DNA of 64,000 bases, taken from positions 62,001 through 126,000 of the forward strand of contig JAVRFU010000123.1 of NCBI GenBank assembly GCA_032717465.1. Direction: 5' to 3'. The DNA is from Coenobita brevimanus. Its lineage: Eukaryota > Arthropoda > Malacostraca > Decapoda > Coenobitidae. The first letter of the stretch is position 1, and the number at the start of each line of letters is the position of its first letter. Positions 9,955 to 20,869 of the stretch are shown piece by piece. The translations under genes were made by a program, and so were the position numbers. Under the pieces are notes generated by a model. That model worked only from the letters and a program-made list of their open reading frames with translations, made no database searches and was not told the DNA's origin.

Positions 9955-12560
9955 GTTCCAGAGTTGACCTGTTGCATAAATGAAGGACTGGGAGTAACGG
10001 TTAACTCTTGCATTAGAGAGTTGGACAGAAAAGGGGTGAGAGTTTGTTGCTAGATGGGTGTTACGCTCCCGTCGTAAAAGTGGAGGAATGCATGCAGACG
10101 GTTCAGAGGAACAGTGACCATTGAAGTAGCAATAGAAAAGAGATAAAGATGCAACACTGCGGCGAAGAGACAGAGGTTGAAGGGAGTTAGTAAGAGGGGG
10201 ATAGTTAATGAGACGAAAAGCCTTTGACTCCACCCTATTAAGAATAGCTGTATGTGGAGAGCCTCCCCACACATGAGAGTTGTACTCCACACAGGGGCGG
10301 ATAAAACCTCTGTATAGAGTCAACAATTGTGCAGGGACAAAGAAGGAACGGAGTCAGCTTAGCACACCCAATCGCTTGGAAACAGATTTTACAAGAGATG
10401 TAATATGATCTTTCCAAGACAAGTCCCGAGCAAATGAAACCCCAAGCATGTTCAAGGATGATGCAGGATTAAGTTGGGTATTATTAAACATAAGTGGGTA
10501 TACCTGTGGAAGATTTTGTCGGGTTGATAGGTGCAAAAACTGAGTCTTTGATGATTTAAAAACAACAAGATTATTTTTACCCCAGTCAGAGATACGAGCG
10601 AAGTCAGACATTAGGTGTGCCATAGCCTCATCACTTGCCTGTTGAAGTAACTGCTGAGATGGACGTTGTGGGAATCGAATGGAAAGGTGAAGAGTGGAGT
10701 CATCAGTGTATGAGTGGATAGGGTTAGATGTACAGCTTAGAATGTCATTGATGAATAAAAGGAAGAGAGTTGGTGATAGGACAGAACCCTGAGGAACACC
10801 ACTGTTAATAGATCTAGGAGAAGAACGATAGCCGTCTACACCAGCGGCTATAGAACGACCAGAAAGGAAGCTAGAGATGAAGGCACAGAAAGAAGGATAG
10901 AAACCGTAAGAGGGCAGTTTGGAAATTAAAGATTTATGCCAGACTCGATCGAAAGCCTTTGAGATGTCAAGTGCAATGGCAAAGCTTTCGCCAAAGTCCC
11001 GAAAGGAGGATGACCAGGAGTCTGAAAGGTAGGTGAGAAGGTCGCCTGTGGAGCGTCCCTGATGGAACCCATGCTGACGATCAGAAAGAAGGTTGTGATA
11101 GGAAAGATGCTTTAAAATTTTTCTATTAAGAATAGACTCAAAAACTTTTGAGATACAGGATGTTAAAGCAATTGGGCAATAGTTAGAAGGTTGGGAATGG
11201 TCACCCTTCTTTGGGACTGGCTGAATGAGAGCAAACTTCCAACAAGAAGGAAAGGTACAAGTTGACAGACAAAGGCAAAAGAGTTTGCCTAGGCAGGATG
11301 TAAGCATAGAAGCACATTTCTTGAGGACAACAGGAGGAACTCTATCAGGCCCGTATGCCTTATTAGTACTTGAGGCCAGCAATGGCAGAAAATACATCAG
11401 CTGAAGACATTTTAATGTTAGCCATGAGGAAGTCTGAGGGGGGAAGTGATGGAGGAACAGCACCGGAATCGTTTAAGGTGGAATTGGAGGAGAAAGTCTG
11501 AGCAAAGAGATTTGCTTTATCAGTAGAAGAAATAGCTACAGAGCCATCAGTGTAGAAAAGAGGAGGGATGGATGATGAGGTAAAGTTGTTAGAAAGGTTT
11601 TTGGCAAGGTGCCAGAAGGAGCGGGAAGAGTTCGAGTTGGAGAGTTGAGAGCATTTTGTACGGATGAAATTATTTTTAGCAGAGCGAAGAACAGACTTAG
11701 CACGATTCCGGACAGAAATGTATAAAAGATGTGATTCAGGGGTGGGTTGGCTCCGGTACCTTTTGTAGGCCCTCTCCTTGTTGCGGACAGCATTAGAACA
11801 AGCATGATTAAACCAAGGCTTTCTTGCGTTAGTCAGAGGATATGAGAAAGGAATGTATGCTTCCATGCCCGAGAGAATAACCTCCGTAATGCGCAAGGCA
11901 CACTCAGAATGCTCCCGGCCATGGAAGCAATAATCATTCCAGGGAAAATCAAAGAAGTACTGCCTGAGGGCCTCCCAATCCGCAGCTCCAAAGTGCCAGA
12001 GACGACGTGTTTTTGGAGGGTCCGCAGGCCGTACCAGAGCAATAGGACAGGTTAAGATGATAAGGTATTATCGGAGGAGCCCAACGGAGAGAAAAGATTA
12101 ACAGTGTAAGCAGAAGGATTAGTTGTAAGGACGAGATCAAGTATGTTGGAGCTCTCTCCAAAGCGGTCAGGGATACGGGTAGGGTGCTGTACAAGCTGCT
12201 CTAGGTCATTAAGGATAGAAAAGATGTAGGCTTGTTCACCAGGTGGATCAGTGAAAGGAGAGGAGAGCCAAAGGTGGTGGTGAACATTGAAATCTCCAAG
12301 AATGGAGATTTCAGAGAAAGGAGAGATGGATAGAATGTGTTCCATCGTAGAAGTAAGATAGTCAAAGAATTTTTGATAGTTAGTAGAATTAGGAGATAAG
12401 TAAACAGCACAGATATATTTAGTCAGAGAATGACAGGAAAGCCAAAGCCAGATTGTAGATAATTCAGAAGAATCGAGTTCAGGAACATGAGAGCAAGATA
12501 AGTTGTTGCGTATATATACACAACAGCCACCTTTGGCTTTGAAATAAGTATCTACGTTAC
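9955..12560 (-). mobile_element. Jockey/CR1-like LINE, copy 1 (5'- and 3'-truncated)
   Basis: Contains the C-terminal half of an APE endonuclease ([14 protein letters not shown] near 12310 and the SSD motif near 12065, where the usual His after SSD is Asn). The linker and RT follow (11463-10354, then 10326-9955). The 3' end is cut inside the C-terminal domain at about 9955, with no poly(A). It was probably inactive long before: there is a 1-nt frameshift near 11370, a TGA at 10354-10356, and YTDD in place of YADD at the RT active site. Confidence 0.85.
10354..11896 (-). pseudogene. ORF2 reverse transcriptase of Jockey/CR1-like LINE copy 1
   Basis: Two overlapping open frames (11896-11363 and 11463-10354) join at a frameshift near 11370. 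Visible RT blocks: NKAYGPDRVPP, QPSNYCPIALTSCISKVFES, GFHQGRSTGDLLTYL, IALDISKAFDRVWHKSL, GVPQGSVLSPTLFLLFINDI and SYTDDSTLHLS. The catalytic pair of aspartates is present, but the preceding Ala is Thr. Reverse transcriptase copies element RNA at the nicked target. The frame ends at a TGA that the second full copy also carries, followed by a conserved in-frame C-terminal domain (10326-9955). Confidence 0.85.
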
Positions 12561-13322
12561 TACACCTTTTCTTTCTCTTCTCGCTTTCTTTCTAGATGTT
12601 TTTCTTTCTTTTTTCCATTAGTTATTTTCTTTCCTTCAGAGGGTCATCTTTCCGTTTTTTTTCCCTTTGTCCCTTCTCCACCATATTACAGTATCACAGT
12701 CTATAAGAGAGCCAGGAAGGTATTTGAGATGGAACGGACGGGGACTGTACTACAGGTGCATCGAGTTCAATCCTTCGCCCCTTCCGCCTGCTGCCTTCTT
12801 TTTATTGCTTTTTTTTTTTTTTCCCATGGCCTCTTTCCGTTTCCACCCTTTCTCTTTCATTTTTCTTTCCTGTTGGTTTTCTATCGTTTTTTTTCTCTTT
12901 TTATGTTTTTACTTCCTTTCTCTCACCTTTCCTTCCCCGTCTACCCTCATCACTTTCTATTCTTGTTCCTCATCTTATTCTTTCTTTCCCTTATTTATTT
13001 GTTTCTCTCCACTCAAGTTCTATTCTTTCTTTATTTTTTCTGTCTTTCTCCACTACAGCACAACATCGTCAGGTACAAGAGAGGTAGGATGTGAGATGTA
13101 GTATGTAACGATGCCTGGCACAGGTGAACCCAGGTAACACATATACCTTTTATAATTCAGTTGTCTTTTCTCACTTTTGTTTCTTAATCCTTTATGTTTC
13201 GGTTTCTTTCATTTTTGTCCCCCACTTTTTGTCCTTATAATTTCATTCCTTTTCTTCTTTCTTTTCTCCTTTTACTTATTTTTCCCCTTCTTTTACCTTA
13301 TTGCTTCTGCTTTTTTATTCCT

Positions 13323-13327
<5 letters not shown>

Positions 13328-13385
<58 letters not shown>
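13328..13385. repeat. (CT)n microsatellite directly before a B module
   Basis: Pure CT dinucleotides. The same tract type immediately precedes the corresponding B module at 44375-44436, 48755-48788 and, on the minus strand, 19031-19048. Confidence 0.95.
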
Positions 13386-13389
<4 letters not shown>

Positions 13390-13604
13390 AGTATATTACA
13401 GCAACACAACCACAAGCTCAGCAGCAGCCAGGAGTGAAGTAAGGTGCAGCGGCCTGGGATTCTAACAAAGGTGTCTCGCGTTCCACTCTCTTGCCGATCT
13501 GCCTTTTTTTTTTTTTTCTTTTCTTGTCTTCATTTTTTTTCTTCCTTTGTCATCTTTTCTTGTACTGTTTTCCTTTGTTTTTTGTCCTTTCTTACTTTCT
13601 CATT

Positions 13605-13960
13605 ACCTCCGCAACGCAGTTGGGGGACGTTGTGTATCTGACCACGTATGTTTGCTTGTATGTCTGAGCACAAAACATTTTTTTTTATATAATTGTTAGT
13701 GGATTTCACTGAAGTACTGCATGGTAACAGTGTGCAGTGGGTAGAGGAAGCGTTGAATAGATATTGAGGTGGATCCGAATCCCGCTGCAGGAAATTATAA
13801 ATGTTATTGGCACCCGCTGAGGTAGGCGCTGATTTAAATCGTTAAACATGGCAGACTAAGACCGTAGAATTAAGTGACTGTGAGACAGGCTGGTGGGAAA
13901 GAGGAACTGCAGCAGTAAACCATACATTTTATTGGCACTGGCGTGTTTGCTTCAGTAATA
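13605..13960 (+). repeat. Dispersed repeat with GTGGATCCGAATC and ACCGTAGAATTAA motifs
   Basis: Shares GAGGTGGATCCGAAT and AAGACCGTAGAATTAA with 45140-45460 and 49310-49640. No coding capacity. It sits where the later blocks carry the same repeat after their third A module. Confidence 0.55.
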
Positions 13961-14239
13961 TTGCCTTTCCTTCTTTCGTACTAATTTCCCTATTTTTTAT
14001 ATTTCTTCTTATTATCCCGACGCATCCATTTCTTTACTTCCTCCTTTTTGTCGCCCCTTTTTAATGTTCCTTCTTATTATTATATTTTTCCTTTACTACT
14101 ATTTCTTTCTCATTATCTTTCTTTTCGCCCAATTAATCTTTCTCTTTCTTGCTTCTGCCTTTGTACGTTACATAACGGCATCATCAGGTACAAGAGAGGC
14201 ATTAGGGTAGTTGAAGGGATGTATTTACCATCACTACTA

Positions 14240-14665
14240 ACCTACTGTACACTGGATCAACAAAGTATCGGTGCACACTTGCCGCCAAACAGTTGCACAC
14301 CACGCACGTTGCCTGTTGGAAAAGGCTTCAGGATTTTTGCCCACCTTGGTAAACCTGCTGACATAGGGATGCCATATATCGCTGGCTTGTGGCGTTTTAT
14401 AGTCGCTAGTGTTATTGTTTGTATATTTATACCATAACACATCAGTGTTCTGCCAACTTCACAAGTTATGATGATCAGTTCCCATATCATCGTACTCATC
14501 ATCCGCCATACTTTTTGCATCCCCTGTACATCACCATCACCACCACTAACAACAAAACTCTCACCACCGTCCTCGTCATCGTCGACGTCGTCTTCCTCCT
14601 CCACCTTACCATCATCAGCATTATCATTATCATGTTTCATTATCCCTCATTCACAATGTTTCGTT

Positions 14666-14710
<45 letters not shown>

Positions 14711-15780
14711 AATTATCATTAAAGAGAGAAAGACTGGACACAACCTGACCCCTTGTCCTCGCCTCTCAGGACAAGCAGGGCTACTGGGAGAGTGTTCTTG
14801 CCCTCTTTCTCCAGGGAGTGTTCACGTGTCAGATGAACCTGGGTCCACACCAACAACACCAACAAGTAGGATGATGGCTGCTTGGAGTGTATTCTTGGTA
14901 GGTGCAGATGATTTTGTTGGAGTTGTGAGGCAGGTGTTGTACTGAAGGGGTTAATGAAGGCTGTATTTAACGCCTTCACTTGCAAGAGTCTCTCCTAAGC
15001 TGGTGAGATCGTCTGGAGATAGCAATAACAAAATACAAAATACATCCTCCGGCTGAAGGGGTTACAATGGCATTATTACCTACGACAAGGAGGTTATGTT
15101 ATTGGCTGGCTTGGTTTGTCTGTCACACTCTTGCCAACATTGTGCCAAAACTATTGCAGGCAATGACATCTAATTTTTAGTACTAAATTAGCACCATCAG
15201 AGAAACAAGTCATTAAATTATGGCGATAAAAGCTTAGAGGTCAAGGTGGGTGTAAATAAAATCAATAAAGCTGGGATGGTGGTGGGTAGGGCTGGGCGGA
15301 GAACATAAATGGTGATGGTGGTAGTGATGATGACAGTGCTCCTGATGACGGTGGTAATGATGATGTTGATGGTGACACCAGTGTAGGTTATTAATGACAC
15401 TAATTATGACTGTATGGATAATGATGGTGCCGTTGGTGGTGGTGGTGATGCAGGTTAGTAATGATCAGGATAACGCTACGTTTTTTTTTTGCAGGCTGTG
15501 AAATAATATAATGGAAAAAGCAAAGGAGAAGCGACGAGGAAAAAGATATGGGTTAAATGAAAATGATAAGCATAAAAATTAAAACAAAAATTACAGGGAG
15601 AAAAACGGAGGACAGAGAAACGGCATAGAATGGGATAAATAAAATGAATGGGATGAAAAAGAAAAGAGAAAGAAATATAAAAGAGAAAGTGGAGAAAACA
15701 GAGAAAGACAAATAGACGAACGACAAAACAGAAAAAGGACCACAAGAGTAATTAGGATAAAACAAAGTAGATGAAATATT
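14240..15780. other. Microsatellite-rich stretch without genes
   Basis: Holds (CAT)n at 14671-14711, GGT/GAT-rich tracts at 15310-15460 and a fragment with AAGGAGGTTATG at 15088. A unique-looking segment at 14230-14440 shows no coding signal. Confidence 0.5.
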
Positions 15781-15789
15781 TATAAAATG

Positions 15790-18700
15790 AGAAGGAGTCT
15801 GGGAAGCAAGAGTTGAACTCCTGATACCTTTGATAGATTCTGAGGTCCATCCACCTTGGCTCCTACCACTCTTGTATTTTTTTATCGTAATATAGCGAAG
15901 AAAAAACCGAGAAGGAGAAGGAAGGAAAGAAATAGGTGGAGAAGAAAGAAAGAAAAATGAATGAATACAGAGAGACAAAAAGAAAAAAATGAAACAACAA
16001 ATAATAAAGGAGGAAGCGAAAAAAAAATGATGGAAAAAAAGCGAAACAACAGCAGGAGAGGCATAAGGTGAGGAAAATGGAGAACGAAAAGAAGCGAATG
16101 GATATACTGAAGTGAATTAACTCAGCACACCTGTAGTAGAGTCCTAGACAGGTCCACCTGCAATACATGTGTGATTTTGATTAATGAAGGTAATTGTGGT
16201 GGTGGTGGTGGTGGTGATGATGATGATAATGATGATACTGGTGTGGATAATGATGGCGATGATGTTGGTAGTGATGGTGCCGGCGGATTAAGTTTAGATT
16301 TATAGATGATAATGATAAATGTGTATAATGATGATGGTGGCGGTGGTGATGGTGGTGGTGGTTGACTGATTGACGATTAAAATATATCCTGGCTGCACAA
16401 CAGAGGTCATCTTCTCCATACAACAGGAGGTCAAGCAGAACATGGATAAAACATACACCTATTAATGGAATTCACATATTACAGTAGTCATATAAGAAAG
16501 AAGAAAGAAAAGTGAATTAGAAGAAAATCAAGAAAATAAAAAGATACATTGATAAGGGATGATTGCTGAGACAATGAGAAGAAGGGAAGAAAGAAAACGT
16601 GAAGGAGAAATGCGTCAAGAAAAACAACAGTGAATAGATGTTCAAAGGAAAGAAGCAAGAAAATAACTGGAGGTGGAAATGGCTAGAAAAGGAGAGTAGC
16701 GCCGATGAAGTGAAGATTTGAACTGGGTACAGGTGCAGTGGAGTGCCACTCCACCTTACTTCATCTTGAGTTCTACCTCTATTATGGCTTGTAATGATGT
16801 AATTTAGTACACTGAACTATGCAGATGCTGCTGGTGGTGGTGATGACGATTTTGATTTTAGTGCTGGTGTTGGTGTTGACGACGACGACGATGGTGATGA
16901 TGATGGTGGTGTAAAAGTGGATTAATACTGACGTTAATAAATTTACTTAATCTCGCCCCTACCCTCCTTGTTGCTTGTCACGTTATAAAGTAAGGCAGAA
17001 ATAAAAAAAAACAATTACAATGAAGCGAAAAATGTGAAAAAAATAATAGGGTCAACTTACAATGGGAAATAAAACCGAGAGCACAGATGTTGTCAAAACA
17101 TAGGAGACAGGAAGCAGAACGTAAAAATGAATAGGGAATGTAATGAACGTATAAAACGAGAAAAAGTTTAAAGTAAGTACTGTACAATGGAGGTGGAAAG
17201 AACAAGAGAACCAACAAAAAAGTGAACGAGAAACAAGGAAGAAAAAAGAGAAGAAAGTAAGGGGAGGGGATTAGTAGGCTACACAGTAATAAAAATGATG
17301 CAGCAGGTCGGACATGGTAAAAGTGGAAACACTTTTGTTAGAATCTCAGGTCGCTCCATCTGGCTTCACATTGGCTCATACTTCTCTTGTAAGTTGTTTT
17401 ATGTAATACATTGAAGGCACGAGAGAAAAGGAAAATGATGAAAAAGAAGGAAGAGCAAAGGAAAATAGCTAGGGAAAGAATGAAAGCGAGAAAAAAAAGG
17501 CGTAAAATAAATTATTTGAGAAAAAAATGAAAACTAAAATACAAATAAGCAAGAAGAAGGAAATGATGGGGAAATAAACAGGGATATTTAGAAGAAAATG
17601 AACAGGAGTAGTTCAGGAATGAAACAAAACGTGCAATAAAAGAGAAAATGGAGAAGGACTGAAGCTAAGGTATAAATGGTAATAGTGTTAAGTGGATAGC
17701 TTTATCAGAGTGCCAGGCCGCTGACCTTACTTCATCTCGCCTCCAACCTCTACTGTAGTTTGTGATGCTGTAATATAGTTGTGACTTTGATCTAATGTAA
17801 CTAATGGTGGTAGTGGATGTGATTATGATGATGTCTGTGGTGGTGGTGGTGATGATTTTGGTGATGGTCATGGTGATGTAAGATAGTTTTGATAAGTATA
17901 AGGATAACTGTATGAATAATGATGGTGGTGGTGTTGCTGGTGGTGGTTTGGAGGATGTTGGTAGTGGCAGCGATGGTGGTGGTGATGGTGGTGGTGGTCT
18001 GATGATAGTGATGTCCAGTGGGTTAACACTGAGAATAAAATCTTCCTCAATCTCGCCTGGTACCTCTCGTGTACATGTGTGATGCTGTAATTTAGTGGAG
18101 GAATAGGATGAAGAGAGAGAACTAAGTACTAATTGGATAAAAAAAAATTAATGATGGACTAAACGAAAAAGAACGAGAAATAAAAAATGGTATAAAAAGA
18201 ATGAAAGGAAACGACTAGAAGAGAAATGATAAAGAAGTACTAAATATGGATAAAGAATGAAAGGCAAGAAAAAACAGCGAGAATAGAAGAGAAACAAAAA
18301 AGAAAAAAAATGAAGAAAAAGGACTTTTTAAAAAATCGGCTTCAATAGTAGAATAAAATCCAGGTTACTTTTGTTAGAATCTAATGTCGCTCAACCTTCC
18401 AGCTTTTTAAAATATCTTGTTCTAAAACAGCCAGAAAAATAAGACGGTCAGACAGACAGACAGACACGGGTGAATACATAACATCCTTCAACATCGCTGG
18501 CGGAGGTAATGAGATATAAATGACACAGGTGTTAACTCAGTACACCTGCAGTAAAGTCCCAGGCCGCTCCACCTTACTTCATCTCACCTCCTACCTCTCT
18601 TGTAGCTTGTGCTGCTGTAATATAGTGCAGAAAGAAAGGAGTAAAGGAAGGACGTAATAGAAGAAATATTAGGAAAAACAACAGAATAAACGAAATGCGA

Positions 18701-20005
18701 AGAGAAAGAAAATTAGACAAACCGACAAATAATGAGACAGGTAAGATAAACTGAAGATGTTATAAGAAGATAGAAAAGTGAAAGGAATAAAAACTGAAGA
18801 AAGGAGGGGAGAGAAGGGGAAACAACGAGAGGAAAAGAAAAAAACAAAAAGAATTACACGGAAAAAAGTAAACGAAAGAAATGTAGAATTACAAAAAAAA
18901 AAAAAAAAAAAAAAAGGAGTAAATACCTGGAGACACCTTTGTTAGAATGTCAGGCCGCTGCACCTTACTGCACCTTGGCTCCTACTTCCCTTGTTGTTTG
19001 ATTGCCGTAATATGATTAAGGAAGGTAGGAGAGAGAGAGAGAGAGAGAGTAGAAAAGAGACCGTAAGAGGAGATGAGTGAGAAGAGGAAGCTGTATGAAA
19101 ATGAGAACAGAAATTATAAGAAATGAGAAAAGTGAAAAATGGAATCAAAAAGAGAAAGTAAGGACAAAAAAGAAAGCACAAAAGAAAAGAAAACGGAAGA
19201 AAAGATGGAAATTTAGAAGCAAAGAAGATAAGGAAGACAAGAATGACACAAAGAATGAATTAAAGGGAGGAGAAATGAAATAAAGAAAGAGAGGGTAAAA
19301 GAAAGGCAGTGAATTATGGATGGTAAAAATAATAACTGGGAACACCCGCAGTAGAGTCCCAGGCCGCTCCACCTTACTTCATCTCCCCACCTACCTTTAC
19401 AACCTTGTGATGTGCTAATATAGTGGACAGAGAAAGACAGAAACAAAGAAAGAAAGATAAATGAGCGAGAAGAAAAAAACGGCTGAACAATGTAAAGCAG
19501 AGACATATATACACAATGAAACAAAAAGAAAGAAAACACGAGAAACAAGAGAAATGCAGGAAGGGTACAAAACACAAGAATTTAAGAAGGGAAAGAACAC
19601 GAGAAAGAAGGAAATAAACAAAAACAAAATAAAAAGACATGAAAAGGAAGGCCTCGCAAGTGGGTGCAGGTTTGAACTGGGCATAGCAGTACTGGAGTGC
19701 CAGGCCGGTGCACCTTACTTCATCTACCCTCTTACCTCTCCTGTAGCTTGTGATGCTGTAATATACCTACCTATCTTGGTGTTTATGACTTAATACTCTG
19801 CACACTTTAACTTGGCCTATAATTGCCATCTATCCATCTTGAATGCTGAGCCGTAACAGGATATTAACACTAGGATATGCCGCTATACTCTGCCTACTTC
19901 AGCTTGACTTAAAATTGACATCTTTACATTAATACTAGACTATGGTATTAATTATGCAAGTGTTATGGAAATTATGTAGAGCGGTAATATTGTCTTAACT
20001 AAATC
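15790..20005 (-). repeat. A/B module array, block 2 (minus)
   Basis: Read on the minus strand the modules run A 19.70, A 19.37, B 18.97, A 18.57, B 18.38, A 18.06 (partial), A 17.73, B 17.35, A 16.75, A 16.14 (partial) and B 15.85 kb. Each carries CCAGGCCGCTCCACCTTACT or a variant. Spacers are purine-rich on the plus strand. The order and many spacer sequences match the plus-strand block at 43.4-48.1 kb. A unique terminal segment (19768-20005) closes the block. Confidence 0.75.
19768..20005 (+). repeat. Array-end segment
   Basis: Starts CCTATCTTGGTGTTTATGAC immediately outside the last A module and ends near AGAGCGGTAATATTGTC. Nearly identical at 58136-58370, reverse-complemented at 43390-43620, and diverged at 27210-27275. 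It marks the edge of the module arrays. Confidence 0.8.
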
Positions 20006-20158
20006 TTCCATCAAGCTACGGGAAATGAACAGCAAAATGAAGAAAATCTGCGCCAAGTTAAGGTGGACCAACTAGAGTGGTGGCCTAGACCTGATGTAGC
20101 TAATGGTGAGGGTGGTGGTGGTGGTGGTGATGTTGATGATGAAGTAGCAACAACAACA

Positions 20159-20160
20159 AC

Positions 20161-20205
<45 letters not shown>
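20159..20205. repeat. (TAA)n microsatellite
   Basis: About 15 uninterrupted AAT/TAA units within a GGT- and GAT-rich setting. Confidence 0.95.
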
Positions 20206-20689
20206 TTAAGATGTATAGATTATGACAATAACAGAGACTGGGTCAATAACGCTGATGTCGTTGTTAAAGGTGAGCGATGTTGACTGAGGTTACATTTGAT
20301 GGTGATAATAATTGTATAATGATAATGATGATGATGATGAGCGAAAGTAAACTGATGATGATAGTGAAGACTGAAAGGATAACAATCTTGATGATGGTGG
20401 TGGTAGTGGGAGTGGTGGTAGTTTTAATGGTGATGTAGGTTATTAATAATGATGATGAAGACTGAACTGTACATCCTTAATAACGCTAAATATTGTAAGT
20501 AAAAAATATATCGTTATTTACGACATTAAGCCACACCCACCATAAGCTGGGCCCTATTTGTTTATATTGTGTGTTGGTTCGCTGGAGATAAACAGAAAAA
20601 GAAAACTATGGACCAGTACGGGGTAAAATCTTCAGCAATGATTTTCTCGAGAAATTTTCCTGCCAGCCGTGCTCGCTGAAGGATAAATG

Positions 20690-20693
20690 AGAG

Positions 20694-20729
<36 letters not shown>
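20690..20729. repeat. (GA)n microsatellite
   Basis: Nearly pure GA dinucleotides with one CGA interruption. Confidence 0.95.
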
Positions 20730-20732
<3 letters not shown>

Positions 20733-20869
20733 AAGTCGGGGCTGTGACAGTGATGAAAGGGGCACACAACAAATGTGATTACAGAGCAGGGTTGTTTACT
20801 GTTTACATATCGGCTGGGACTACAAAGGCGATGCTCTCTTAATATACACTCGCTATTTTTTCCTCTGGC

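Larger units (their letters stand above)
12680..14225 (+). repeat. A/B module array, block 1 (plus)
   Basis: Modules: A at about 12682-12782, a decayed A at 13049-13135, B at 13388-13490 and a partial one at 14165-14225. A-type modules carry GGAGGCGAGATGAAGTAAGG followed by ACTCTACTACAGGTGTACC. B-type carry GGAGCCAAGATGAAGTAAGG followed by TTCTAACAAAGGTGTCTCG. Spacers are strongly pyrimidine-rich on the same strand. Open frames over the spacers are simple-sequence artefacts. Confidence 0.7.

Noticed and set aside
12667..13101. Phe/Ser/Leu-rich open frames over pyrimidine spacers (also 37482-37815, 42509-42875, 43841-44335, 48471-48836)
   Set aside because: They follow strand composition only: both T/C-rich frames are open, no domain is visible, and the mirrored frames appear on the other strand in purine-rich blocks.
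14671..14711. Poly-His or poly-Asp/Met-type reading of CAT repeats (also 47872-47926)
   Set aside because: Plain trinucleotide microsatellite, open in all frames.
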